A stretch of DNA of 64,000 bases from a virus. The notes under the pieces were generated by a model. It did no database searches. It was given only the letters and a program-made list of their open reading frames with translations, and was not told the origin of the DNA. The position numbers and the translations under genes are program-made. This document shows, piece after piece, positions 48,084-56,580 of this stretch (positions are counted from its first letter, which is position 1; every line of letters starts with the position of its first letter). Location: the IMG/VR virus record IMGVR_UViG_3300005337_000019, positions 18,991-82,990 of that record, one strand, 5' to 3'.

Positions 48084-49271
48084 ATGACGAATCCGGCGTT
48101 ACCAGAAAGCCCGAGTGATGCGACGAAGATGTTCAACGATGCCCATCGAAACATCTCCGAGGCGCTTGCCGGAAATCAGGCGGTTACGCGTCTCGATGCG
48201 GCCGACCAACGCGCGATGCAACGCCAGCGTCCGCCGGTCAGCGGCGATCTCGCGAACCTGATCGAGCGCGCCGAAATCTTCGCCCGTTCCGGCTTCTTCA
48301 GCGACGCGAAGAGCGTGGCGCAGGCGGCCGTCAAGATCATGATCGGCCAGAGCATCGGCTTGACCGACATCGCCGCGCTGTCGGCGATCTACCTGTTCGA
48401 AAGCAAAGGCCGGACGGTCATAACGGTCGGTGCGCACATCCTCGCGGCGAAGATTCGTGCGAGCGATCGCTACCGCTTCAAGATCGCGGAGAGCACCGAC
48501 AAGCGGTGCGAGATTCACTTCTATGAAAAGGGATTCCTCGACGAACCCGGATGGACGATGGTGGGGCCGAGCGTCTTCACCCTCGAAGAGGCACAGGCCG
48601 CGGACCTCCTCAAGAAAGACAACTGGAAAGGCTACCCGCAGGACATGCTCTACGCTCGAGCTCTGGCGCGCGGGTTCCGCCGGTACACATCCGATCTGAC
48701 GGCCATCGTGCCCTACGTGCCCGAGGAGTTCGCGGACACAAATTTCCGGCCCGCCGGTATGACCATGGAGGCACCGCCATCGGCAGCGCCGTCGAACATC
48801 GCGCCGCGGCGTGCGAGCGAGGCGTATGCCGCGATCAAATGGCCGACAGACCGGCGCGATGAATGGCTTCGCGTGCACGAAGGCGCCGATATGCCGCAAT
48901 GCACGCAGAGCGGCTGCACCACATGCAGGTGGGACGAATGGGAAACCGCCTGCGCGGCGTGCGGATGGCCGATGGCACAGAAGGTTCACGACAAATGCAT
49001 CATCACCGTCGTCGATCCGCCGCTGTCGGACATGGCGCCGCGTCCGATGACGGTCGACGAGCTCCGGAAAGCGCGCGCGGAACAGCCGCCGATCGACGTG
49101 CCGCCGCAAGGCGATGACGAGGAGCTCCCGCGGACAGGCGACCGCAAGGCTGTCGAGGAATCGCTGATCGGGAAGCCGTGTCCGAAGCCAGGCCACGGCA
49201 CCTACTTCGGGCTGTGGTGTCCGGTCTGCGCTGACCCCGGTCTGCTCAACGATGCGAAGGAGCCGGAATGA
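48084..49271 (+). CDS. RecT-like single-strand annealing protein (candidate)
   Basis: 395 residues from ATG 48084. Residues 55-215 show LIERAEIFARSGFFSDAKSV, KIMIGQSIGLTDIAALSAIY, TVITVGAHILAAKIRASDRY and MLYARALARGFRRYTSDLTA, a layout I associate with a family of phage proteins distantly related to RecT/Red-beta recombinases. The C-terminal part has several Cys pairs (CTQSGCTTC, CAACGW, CPVCADPG) for zinc. It would anneal single strands during phage recombination and replication, with the PD-(D/E)XK nuclease at 53901 as the likely partner exonuclease. Confidence 0.6.
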   Translation: MTNPALPESPSDATKMFNDAHRNISEALAGNQAVTRLDAADQRAMQRQRPPVSGDLANLIERAEIFARSGFFSDAKSVAQAAVKIMIGQSIGLTDIAALSAIYLFESKGRTVITVGAHILAAKIRASDRYRFKIAESTDKRCEIHFYEKGFLDEPGWTMVGPSVFTLEEAQAADLLKKDNWKGYPQDMLYARALARGFRRYTSDLTAIVPYVPEEFADTNFRPAGMTMEAPPSAAPSNIAPRRASEAYAAIKWPTDRRDEWLRVHEGADMPQCTQSGCTTCRWDEWETACAACGWPMAQKVHDKCIITVVDPPLSDMAPRPMTVDELRKARAEQPPIDVPPQGDDEELPRTGDRKAVEESLIGKPCPKPGHGTYFGLWCPVCADPGLLNDAKEPE

Positions 49272-49456
49272 GGAAGTGGAAAATCGTGACGCCTTTCATC
49301 GTCGCCGTCGACGCCGCGCTGTACGGCTTCGTGATGCGCGGATATGCCGTCCGACACGCCGTTGACCACGCCACCCGCTTTGGCGTGATCCACGGCGTCA
49401 TCTTCGCGGTGTGCTTCCCGATGGTGGTGTTGGGGCTCCGGAGATTGCTCAGATGA
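49268..49456 (+). CDS. 62-residue membrane protein
   Basis: ATGA overlap with the previous gene and overlap with the methyltransferase start. Two hydrophobic segments (VTPFIVAVDAALYGFVM and FGVIHGVIFAVCFPMVVLGL) separated by a charged loop with His. Could be a holin-sized inner-membrane protein, but the context is not lytic. Function unknown. Confidence 0.6.
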   Translation: MRKWKIVTPFIVAVDAALYGFVMRGYAVRHAVDHATRFGVIHGVIFAVCFPMVVLGLRRLLR

Positions 49457-52035
49457 CGGCCGCCGCGCCGCTTTCATGGGAAGTCGAGGCGCAGCAGCTT
49501 CGCATCCTCGGCTTGCATCGATCGAGACTTCGCCCCGGCGAGATCGGAGTTGATCTCTTTGCCGGCGGCGGAGGCTACTCGGAAGGCTACCAGTGGGCGG
49601 TCGGGATGCCGCCCGCCGTCGCGGTGAATCACGACGCGAACGCGATCGCGATGCACACGATGAATCACCCGGAGGCTGAACACTTCCTCGAGGACGTGTT
49701 CCACGTCGATCCGCTGATCGCGTGCCGCGGGCGTCTGGTCGGCATGCTGCACGGCTCGCCGGATTGCACTCACTTTTCCCGAGCCAAAGGTTCGGTTCCG
49801 AAGTCGAAGAAGATTCGCGGGCTCGCGTGGGCGATCGTCCGGTGGGCGGCCGAAGTCAACCCGCGCATGCTCTCGCTCGAGAACGTCGAGGAGTTCATGA
49901 CCTGGGGGCCCCTAGACGACCGCGGCAATCCCGTCAAAGCGCGCGCCGGCGAGACATTCCGTGCGTTCGTTGCGTGCTTGACCGATGGACTTCCGGCCGA
50001 TCATCCCGCGTATGAGGACATGCACTTCGCGTTGGTCGGCGATCCTCCGGTGCCGTGCCGGAAACATCCTCGCCGCCGGCGAGCTCGCTGCCTGAAATGC
50101 CAGGCGATCGCGGCGTCCGACTATCCGCGAATGCCGCTCGACCGCTACGAGGCGATCGTCGCGAAGTGCGTCAAGGGACTGCGCTACGAGGTGGAATGGC
50201 GCTCTCTCAAGGCTGCCGATTTCGGAGCGCCGACCTCACGCAAGCGCCTCTATGTCTTCGGCCGCCGTGACGGCGAGTCGATTCGCTGGCCGCTGCCGAC
50301 GTACGGACCGAAAGCGCACAAACCCTACCGCACCGCGGCCGACTGCATCGATTGGCGGGATCTCGGCGTCTCGATTTTCCTGACTCCGGAGGAGGCGCGC
50401 GCGTACGGCGTGAAGCGGCCTCTCGCTGAGGCCACGCAGCGCCGCATCGCGGAGGGCATTCGCCGGTATGTCCTGAACAGCCCGAAGCCGTTTCTCGTGC
50501 CGTACCACAGCGCCAGGCGGCCCGAAGAGACGCCGCGCGTGCACGATGTCGACGACCCGCTGGCGACGCAGACGACCGAGAACCGGTTCGCGGTGGTCAC
50601 GCCGACGCTGATGAGCAACAACACGAACAACGCGCCGCACTCTATCGAGGAGCCGCTCGGCACGGTGACGACCGGAAACCGGCACTTCGCCATTGCGCCG
50701 TTGCTCACGCCGGCGAACAGCCACGGTTTCGACGCGGACGGTGGTTCGCCCACCGCGCCGGCCGATCGTCCGATGCGGACCGTCATCACGAAGGACCCCA
50801 AGGCGCTCATCGCGCCGCAGCTCCTGAACGTGACGCACGGCGGGCGCATTGAACCCGCCGACGAACCGTTCAAGACGATCACGGCCGCGCACCGCGGCGA
50901 GAAGGCGCTCGTCGCGCCGACGCTGATTCAGACGAGCTACGGCGAGCGGAAAGGGCAAGCGCCTCGAGTCCTTGACCTCGACGAACCTCTCGGCACCGTC
51001 GTCGCCGGCGGTGTCAAGCATGGCCTCGTGGAGACGATCATGACGCGCGAGGAAGATGTCGCGGCCTTCCTCGTCCGCAATAACACCGGCATGAACGCGC
51101 GCGACCTGAAGGAAGTGATGCCGACCGTCTGCGCGCGCGAGACGATGTCACTCGGCCTGGCACACATCACAAAGTTCAACACCGGCAGCGTCGGCGCTTC
51201 CGTCGAGGACCCGCTGCCGACGATCACCGCCGGCGATGGATCGAAGCGGCCCGCCGGAGCCGCGCACGGCCTCGGCGTCGTCACCGCGCACGTGGTGACG
51301 CACAACGGGCAGTCGGTCGGCTCGGCTGCCGATGCTCCGGTCCCGACCGTGACAGCGGGCGGCATGGGTCATCAGGGCGTTGTGATCGCGCACATGCTCG
51401 ACGTGACGCCGTGCCCGGAGATCGAAGGCCGGTGGCACGTCGGAAACGGGTGGGATCTCTGCGTCGACGAGACAGGACTCTCGCACGTGCAGGAGAAGGA
51501 GCGCGCGGAGGAACGAGAGCAGGCCGAGCTTGCGGCGGCGATCCACGTCACGCAGTTCAACGGGACATCGGAAGCCGGCGCGCCGGTCGACGAGCCGATG
51601 CGCACGGTGACGAGCGGCGGCAACCGCGGCGGCGGGCATCATGGCGTCGCGGCGGTGCACCTCGCGAAGTATTACGGTTCCGATGAGCACGGCCAGGCAG
51701 CGGATGAGCCGCTTCATACTGTACCGACCGTCGACCGTTTCGCGCTCGTCGCTGCGTTCCTGCGAAAGTTCGACGTGATCGACGACGACCGCCCGTACGT
51801 CACGGTGTCGATCGAGACTGAACCCGGCAAGCACGAGACATTCATCCTCTACGACATCGCCATGCGCATGCTTCAACCGCGCGAGCTGGCGCGCGCGCAG
51901 GGGTTCCCCGACAGCTATCAGCTCACCGGCACCAAGTCGCAGCAGGTCGCGCGCATCGGCAATTCGGTCTGCCCGCACGTCGCCGCGGCGATCGTCCGCG
52001 CGAATCTCGACAGCGAGGAGGAAGTGTGGAACTGA
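49453..52035 (+). CDS. DNA cytosine-C5 methyltransferase with expanded repeat-rich recognition region
   Basis: 860 residues from ATG 49453. VDLFAGGGGYSEGY (about residues 33-46) is motif I; HGSPDCTHFSRAKG (about 101) is the catalytic Cys loop with an Asp-Cys in place of Pro-Cys; LSLENVEEF (about 141) is the ENV motif; TSRKRLYVFGRR (about 260) is motif VIII-like; and QVARIGNSVCPHVAAAIV (about 831-848) is motif X. Between residues 340 and 780 the protein carries many copies of a short module of the form EPLGTVTTGN then HxLV, resembling repeats in large phage C5 enzymes. It should methylate cytosine in a specific sequence to evade restriction. Confidence 0.88.
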   Translation: MTAAAPLSWEVEAQQLRILGLHRSRLRPGEIGVDLFAGGGGYSEGYQWAVGMPPAVAVNHDANAIAMHTMNHPEAEHFLEDVFHVDPLIACRGRLVGMLHGSPDCTHFSRAKGSVPKSKKIRGLAWAIVRWAAEVNPRMLSLENVEEFMTWGPLDDRGNPVKARAGETFRAFVACLTDGLPADHPAYEDMHFALVGDPPVPCRKHPRRRRARCLKCQAIAASDYPRMPLDRYEAIVAKCVKGLRYEVEWRSLKAADFGAPTSRKRLYVFGRRDGESIRWPLPTYGPKAHKPYRTAADCIDWRDLGVSIFLTPEEARAYGVKRPLAEATQRRIAEGIRRYVLNSPKPFLVPYHSARRPEETPRVHDVDDPLATQTTENRFAVVTPTLMSNNTNNAPHSIEEPLGTVTTGNRHFAIAPLLTPANSHGFDADGGSPTAPADRPMRTVITKDPKALIAPQLLNVTHGGRIEPADEPFKTITAAHRGEKALVAPTLIQTSYGERKGQAPRVLDLDEPLGTVVAGGVKHGLVETIMTREEDVAAFLVRNNTGMNARDLKEVMPTVCARETMSLGLAHITKFNTGSVGASVEDPLPTITAGDGSKRPAGAAHGLGVVTAHVVTHNGQSVGSAADAPVPTVTAGGMGHQGVVIAHMLDVTPCPEIEGRWHVGNGWDLCVDETGLSHVQEKERAEEREQAELAAAIHVTQFNGTSEAGAPVDEPMRTVTSGGNRGGGHHGVAAVHLAKYYGSDEHGQAADEPLHTVPTVDRFALVAAFLRKFDVIDDDRPYVTVSIETEPGKHETFILYDIAMRMLQPRELARAQGFPDSYQLTGTKSQQVARIGNSVCPHVAAAIVRANLDSEEEVWN

Positions 52036-52436
52036 GACTCGCGGCGCTTCTCGATCACATCCAGAAGGAGCGCGACTTCAACGAAGGGTGGATTTCGCTC
52101 CACATGCGCGACGGTCATCCGGCCGCGGCGGAGAGGCGCCGCGCTGTCGTCGCAGAACGTGACGAATGGATTGCCGCCCTCCGCGCCGTCGCCGCGCCGT
52201 GGGTTCGCTGCTCGGAACGTCTGCCGGACCGGCCCAACGCCGTCCTCGTCGTCGACGGTGGCGTGACGCGGATCGGTTATTTCGAAGATGGATGGTTCTA
52301 CGGCAGCGAACCGCTGACGCACGTCACGCATTGGACGCCGCTACCAGCAAAGCCGTCGCCGCAAGAGATCGGCGAGGAAGCACGCAAGCAATGGCCCGAA
52401 TGGGTGCACGACATCGGAGAGGAGGATGAATCATGA
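52026..52436 (+). CDS. DUF551 protein
   Basis: 136 residues from GTG 52026, overlapping the methyltransferase end. The C-terminal half (WVRCSERLPDRPNAVLVV, then GYFEDGWFY and THWTPLPAKP) is the DUF551 signature, a small domain frequent in phages with no known function. The N-terminal helix is charged. Overlaps the next gene by ATGA. Confidence 0.8.
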   Translation: MELRLAALLDHIQKERDFNEGWISLHMRDGHPAAAERRRAVVAERDEWIAALRAVAAPWVRCSERLPDRPNAVLVVDGGVTRIGYFEDGWFYGSEPLTHVTHWTPLPAKPSPQEIGEEARKQWPEWVHDIGEEDES

Positions 52437-52855
52437 AAGCGTTCCAATACGAATACGGGTCACTCCAACGCGTCGTGCACGAGAACGAGATCGCGCCGGC
52501 GCTTGCCGGTGGTAGCGGTGAAGTCGACGGGCCCGCAGCGAACGTGCGCAAAGTTCTCGGACTCGAGCTCAACGAAGCGGTGACGTTTCCGAGCGGTGCC
52601 AAGTGGACACGTCTGGCTGATGACACACCGAAATTCACCGCGATCATTTGTCGCGGTCGTGGCTCTGCGAAGCCGTGCAAGTATTGCAGCGCATCGCACA
52701 CGAAGCTCTGCGACTATCCGGTCACGAGGAACGGCAAATTTGAGACGTGCGATATCCCGATGTGCGACAGATGCACCACGCGCGGTGGCCCGAACGTCGA
52801 CTATTGCCGTCCGCACGCGAAGATGGTTCGCACGGGCGGTGCGGCGCAGAGGTAG
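52433..52855 (+). CDS. Multi-zinc-knuckle phage protein
   Basis: 140 residues. The C-terminal half reads CKYCSASHTKLCDYPV, FETCDIPMCDRC and NVDYCRPHAK, at least seven Cys and two His, enough for two zinc ions. This layout occurs in a family of phage proteins that I recognise only as conserved. The N-terminal half is acidic. Function unknown. Confidence 0.7.
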   Translation: MKAFQYEYGSLQRVVHENEIAPALAGGSGEVDGPAANVRKVLGLELNEAVTFPSGAKWTRLADDTPKFTAIICRGRGSAKPCKYCSASHTKLCDYPVTRNGKFETCDIPMCDRCTTRGGPNVDYCRPHAKMVRTGGAAQR

Positions 52856-52858
52856 GCG

Positions 52859-53095
52859 ATGGCGCGGAGCTGCTGGAACTGCGGGCACTTCGAAACGGAG
52901 CACATCGGTGCGACAGGGCCGTGCATCGTCTGGATCATCGGGCCGCTGGTGAAGGAGCGGCAGTGCTCGTGTCAGATATTCGATCCGATCACGATCGAGC
53001 GGTGCGAGAAATGGATTCGCGCCACGTACAACCGAGACTATGCGACGGGGCGGGTGATGTTCTTCCTGCTCGAGGAGTTAAAGCGATGCGTGTAG
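52859..53095 (+). CDS. Small Cys-rich protein
   Basis: 78 residues, CWNCGHFETEHIGATGPC followed by RQCSCQIF and RCEKW; a four- to six-ligand zinc site. Overlaps the ASCH gene by 10 bases. Function unknown. Confidence 0.6.
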   Translation: MARSCWNCGHFETEHIGATGPCIVWIIGPLVKERQCSCQIFDPITIERCEKWIRATYNRDYATGRVMFFLLEELKRCV

Positions 53096-53472
53096 ATCAC
53101 AAAGACACCGTGCCAGTAATGGCGAACATCGTGCCGTGGAACGAGGCGATCCTCCGCGGCATCCGCACGTTCAAGACGCTGCACTTCAATTGGTCGTATC
53201 GCGGGCCGCTCGTGCTCTACAACAGCCACGGCCAGCCTGCCGCGGATGACATCGTCTACGGAGCCACGCACGGCATCAATATCGCCGAGCAGCGCCGCGG
53301 GTTCATCGTGGGCGTAGTCGATGTGGTCGACTGCGTCGATGCGCGCCGCGAGGACGGTCATTGGCACGTCGAACTGCGCAATCCGCGCCGCGTTGACCCT
53401 CTGCCGTACAAGCCGACGCGCGGATCGATCCGCATCTCGCGCATGCCCAGGACTGCTGCGCCATGGCTCTGA
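53086..53472 (+). CDS. ASCH-like domain protein
   Basis: 128 residues from ATG 53086. ILRGIRTFKTLHFNWSYRGP followed by LVLYNS, a GFIVGVVDVVDCVDARR segment and a basic end match the PUA-like ASCH fold, in which the GxKTxxxR motif is replaced by GIRTFKT. ASCH proteins bind RNA or nucleotides. It overlaps the XRE gene by 10 bases. Confidence 0.6.
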   Translation: MRVDHKDTVPVMANIVPWNEAILRGIRTFKTLHFNWSYRGPLVLYNSHGQPAADDIVYGATHGINIAEQRRGFIVGVVDVVDCVDARREDGHWHVELRNPRRVDPLPYKPTRGSIRISRMPRTAAPWL

Positions 53473-53885
53473 ACTGGGCCGGCATTCGTACAGGGCTTGT
53501 CGCTTTGCGCGTGAGCGCAGGGATGACGCAGAAGGGCCTCGCCTTGGCGTCTGGCGTCGGCGAGAAGACGATCGGCAGCTATGAGGCCGGCAGCCGCATT
53601 AAAACGATGAAGGTCAAGCAACTCGATGCCATCCTCGGCGCGCTCGGCACGAACCTCGTCGACTTTTTCTCCTCCATCGACGAGAGCGCCGCCGCCGAAG
53701 AAGAATCGGAGGCGCCGCCACCGAGGCGCCCTGCGCACAATGTGCCGGATGATGATCTCGATGCCGTCGCTTGCGACCTGGCGCGCATGACACGCCCGCA
53801 AAGTCTTGCCTATCCGAGCCCGCAGAGTTCTCTCAGCAACCACGCCCGCATCGGCGTGCATCTGTCGCGGCGTCATTCGTCATAG
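53463..53885 (+). CDS. XRE-family HTH repressor-like protein
   Basis: 140 residues. Residues about 5-65 (GIRTGLVALRVSAGMTQKGL, ALASGVGEKTIGSYEAGSRI, KQLDAILGALGTNLVDFF) form a complete Cro/C1 helix-turn-helix with the expected final helices. The C-terminal tail is acidic then Ser-rich and lacks the LexA-type cleavage or dimer domain. The class B promoter of the nuclease gene lies at its 3' end. It is one of two candidates for the regulator of the class A dyads. Confidence 0.8.
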   Translation: MALNWAGIRTGLVALRVSAGMTQKGLALASGVGEKTIGSYEAGSRIKTMKVKQLDAILGALGTNLVDFFSSIDESAAAEEESEAPPPRRPAHNVPDDDLDAVACDLARMTRPQSLAYPSPQSSLSNHARIGVHLSRRHSS

Positions 53886-53893
53886 TGTAGAAT
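53874..53893 (+). promoter_or_regulatory. Class B promoter for the nuclease gene, leaderless
   Basis: The family box at 53874-53893 ends with TAGAAT (53888-53893). ATG 53901 is eight bases past the -10; ATG 53892 overlaps the hexamer and would not be transcribed. The promoter lies across the stop of the XRE gene. Confidence 0.75.
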
Positions 53894-53900
53894 GGCGCTC

Positions 53901-54629
53901 ATGAGCGGTGCACGGCCATGGGAGTCCATTCGCGAGCAGACGCGCGCCGAGCGGCACGCGCGCGAGGTAGGCGTCAAGTTCGACGAGCAGTTGCACCGAT
54001 ACACGATCGGTGACCGCAAGCTGCTGAACGTCACGACCATCCTGAAGCTCGCCGGCTACTACGACTTCTCGCACATCGATCCGATTTACCGAGACCGCGG
54101 CAAGGACGCGCACGCGGCCGTGCACTACTCGATGGATGGCGACCTCGATCGATCGCACCTCGAAACCATCGCCGAAACAGGCGCCTTCGATCTGCGTCCG
54201 TACGTTATTGCCGCCGAGAAATTCATCATGGAAAACGATATCGAAATCGTTCATCCGGAGGCGGTCGTGGTTGCCGCGAACATGGGCTTTGCCGGCAAGG
54301 TTGATGTGTTCGGGTTCATCCGCCGCATGAAAATCCTGTCCCTCATCGATTGGAAGCTCGGTGATCTCATCGACGCGTACGGCGTGCAGCTTGCCGCCTA
54401 CAAAATCGGATGGTGGGAGATGACGCGGGCCGCAACCGGGAAGGGCGAGATGGTCGGGAAGCGGTTCTGCGTGCGCCTCCTGCCCGACGCCACCTATCGC
54501 GTGCGCGAGTACAAGGACAACCGCAACGACGAACGGCGCTTTCTCAGCGCGCTCGACGTGGTGCAGACGCGCATCGAGTACGGCACGCTCAAGCCCGAGG
54601 AGGTATGGCCGGAGGCGCATGCGGCATAA
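53901..54629 (+). CDS. PD-(D/E)XK nuclease, RecB/YqaJ-like
   Basis: 242 residues from ATG 53901 (three codons downstream of an alternative that lies inside the promoter). The active site is readable: GKVDVFGFI (Asp near 133), SLIDWKLGDLI (Asp-X-Lys near 148-150) and YGVQLAAYK with the motif IV Gln/Tyr. An early Glu/His (RDRGKDAHAAVH) fits motif I. Such enzymes act as 5'-3' exonucleases paired with annealing proteins in phages; the RecT-like gene is 4.6 kb upstream. Confidence 0.75.
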   Translation: MSGARPWESIREQTRAERHAREVGVKFDEQLHRYTIGDRKLLNVTTILKLAGYYDFSHIDPIYRDRGKDAHAAVHYSMDGDLDRSHLETIAETGAFDLRPYVIAAEKFIMENDIEIVHPEAVVVAANMGFAGKVDVFGFIRRMKILSLIDWKLGDLIDAYGVQLAAYKIGWWEMTRAATGKGEMVGKRFCVRLLPDATYRVREYKDNRNDERRFLSALDVVQTRIEYGTLKPEEVWPEAHAA

Positions 54630-54702
54630 CACATCGGCGGCACGAGTTTCCGCGACCAGTGCCGTCGCCAACTTTCAGCGGAATGAAAGGGGTTCAGGTT
54701 TG

Positions 54703-55296
54703 ATGAATAAAGTCTTCGCAGCACTTCTCGCCGTCGTGGTTCTGATCGTAGTAGCGGCCGGCATCGTTGCCGCCGTGTGGGTCAGCTATTCGAACACCGA
54801 GATTCGTCTTCGCGCGCAGGTCGAGGCGCAGCAGCAATCGAACGAGGCTGTGTTCGACAACACGTGGAAGATCATCGCGCAGCAAGCCGGCGTGTCCTCG
54901 CAGTACAAGGACGCCTTCAAAGAGATTTACCCGGCGCTGATGAACGGTCGCTACGGCAACGCCCGCGGCGGCGCGATGATGTCGTGGATCACCGAGCACA
55001 ATCCCAACTTCGACGCACGGCTCTACGAGAAGGTGATGAATTCGATCGAGGCGCAGCGCACGATTTTCACCACCGAGCAGAAGAAGCTGGTCGACCTCAG
55101 CCGTGAGCAGAAGACGCTCCTGGCGACGTTCCCCGGTTCATTCTTCCTGTCCGGACGCACGCCTACCGCCATCACGATCGTCACGTCCTCGAAAACCGAG
55201 GCTTCCTTCAAATCGGGCAAGGATGACGATGTCGATCTGTTCAAGCACGATTCCACGCCGGCGCCGAGCACCACTTCTGCCGCCGCCTCACGTTGA
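54703..55296 (+). CDS. LemA-like membrane-anchored protein
   Basis: 197 residues from ATG 54703, with AAAGGGG upstream. One N-terminal membrane anchor (AALLAVVVLIVVAAGIVAAV) then a long helical domain: NEAVFDNTWKIIAQQAGVSS, YKDAFKEIYPALMNGRYGN and YEKVMNSIEAQRTIFTTEQK, the layout of phage LemA-like proteins. It is directly upstream of a Cys-rich membrane protein, a pairing seen in other large phages. Function unknown. Confidence 0.65.
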   Translation: MNKVFAALLAVVVLIVVAAGIVAAVWVSYSNTEIRLRAQVEAQQQSNEAVFDNTWKIIAQQAGVSSQYKDAFKEIYPALMNGRYGNARGGAMMSWITEHNPNFDARLYEKVMNSIEAQRTIFTTEQKKLVDLSREQKTLLATFPGSFFLSGRTPTAITIVTSSKTEASFKSGKDDDVDLFKHDSTPAPSTTSAAASR

Positions 55297-55322
55297 TCTA
55301 GAACAATGGAGAGGAGTGCCGC

Positions 55323-56513
55323 ATGTTGATCTGGTTCGCACTCGTGATCCCCGTGCTGTCGGCCGTCGTCTTGCTGATCTTTTGGCGACGATTCGTGACG
55401 TGGTGGGAGCTCGCGATCCCGGTTGCCGCTGCGGCGCTCCTCATCGTCGGTTTCAAAGCCGGCGTCGAGTCATCGCTGACGACGCAGACCGAATACTGGG
55501 GCTCGAGCGTTGCGCGCGCGACATATACCGAGCACTGGGATGAAGAGGTTTCGTGCCGCCACTCGTACAACTGCCGGTGCAAAAAAGATAGCAAGGGCAA
55601 CGAGTCGTGCGACACGTGCTACAGCCACGCGTACGACGTTGACGATCATCCGGAGACGTGGACCGTCGCCGCTACCTCCGGCGAAACCTTTCCGATCGGC
55701 AGCGGCGAGTACTCCCGCCTGACGAGGCAGTTCGGGAACCAAGCGTTTCGCGCGCTGCATCACCACAACGTGCACTCGATCAACGGAAACGCCTACGACA
55801 CCACATGGCCGGGAACGGACGAGACGCTGGAAGCGGTGACCACGGCGCACACGTACGAGAACCGGGTGCAGGCGTCGAACAGCATTTTCCGGTTTCAGGA
55901 CGTGGACCCGAAAGACGTTGCGACGTATGGGCTCTATCAGCATCCCGGCATCAGCAACTACAGCAGCCCGGCTCTCCTCGGTTTCAATTCGCCGGCGGCC
56001 GAACGCGCGCTGCAGGTCATCAATGCGCGCCTCGGCGCGCGCAAACAAGTGCGCGTTTATCTGCTCGTGTTTCGCGACAAGCCGATCGAAGCCGGCGCCC
56101 TGCAACAGCGGTATTGGCAGGGCGGGAACAAAAACGAGTTCGTCATGACGGTCGGCATCGACAAGGCCGGTGCCGTTTTGTGGGCGTTCCCGTTCTCCTG
56201 GAGCGAACGCGAAGGGCTCAAGATCGATGCGCGCAATCACATCATGGAGCAGCCTCGATTCGATCCCGTCGAATATGCGACGTGGTTGCGCCCGCAGATT
56301 CTTCGCCAGTGGCAGCGGAAACGGTTCCGCGATTTCAACTACCTCACCGTTGAGCCTCCGACATGGGCGGTGGTCACGACGTATTTGCTGACCACCATCG
56401 TGACGGTCGTCATCGCGTTTTGGATCGTGAGAAACGATTTCGTCGCGCCTGATGAACAACGGCGCCGGCGCGAGGATGCCGCGACCAGGCGACGCCGCTA
56501 TCCATGGGCGTAG
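55323..56513 (+). CDS. Cys-rich membrane protein, LemA partner
   Basis: 396 residues. Two membrane segments at the N-terminus (about residues 1-45) and one near 350-370 (YLLTTIVTVVIAFWIV). Between them lies VSCRHSYNCRCKKDSKGNES then CDTCYSHAYDVDD, the signature of a phage membrane family that occurs next to LemA-like genes. The domain probably faces the periplasm. The role is not known; the pair may modify the host envelope during infection. Confidence 0.65.
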   Translation: MLIWFALVIPVLSAVVLLIFWRRFVTWWELAIPVAAAALLIVGFKAGVESSLTTQTEYWGSSVARATYTEHWDEEVSCRHSYNCRCKKDSKGNESCDTCYSHAYDVDDHPETWTVAATSGETFPIGSGEYSRLTRQFGNQAFRALHHHNVHSINGNAYDTTWPGTDETLEAVTTAHTYENRVQASNSIFRFQDVDPKDVATYGLYQHPGISNYSSPALLGFNSPAAERALQVINARLGARKQVRVYLLVFRDKPIEAGALQQRYWQGGNKNEFVMTVGIDKAGAVLWAFPFSWSEREGLKIDARNHIMEQPRFDPVEYATWLRPQILRQWQRKRFRDFNYLTVEPPTWAVVTTYLLTTIVTVVIAFWIVRNDFVAPDEQRRRREDAATRRRRYPWA

Positions 56514-56531
56514 TGAGCACGCATGCGCGCT

Positions 56532-56551
56532 CATTCGTCATAGCGTAGAAT
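56532..56551 (+). promoter_or_regulatory. Class B promoter for the coiled-coil gene
   Basis: Full family box ending TAGAAT (56546-56551). Transcription should start near 56558 and reach ATG 56581 after AAAGGA, so this copy has a short leader with RBS. No -35 is evident. Confidence 0.75.
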
Positions 56552-56580
56552 GCATCTATCTCACACATGAAAGGACGTGC

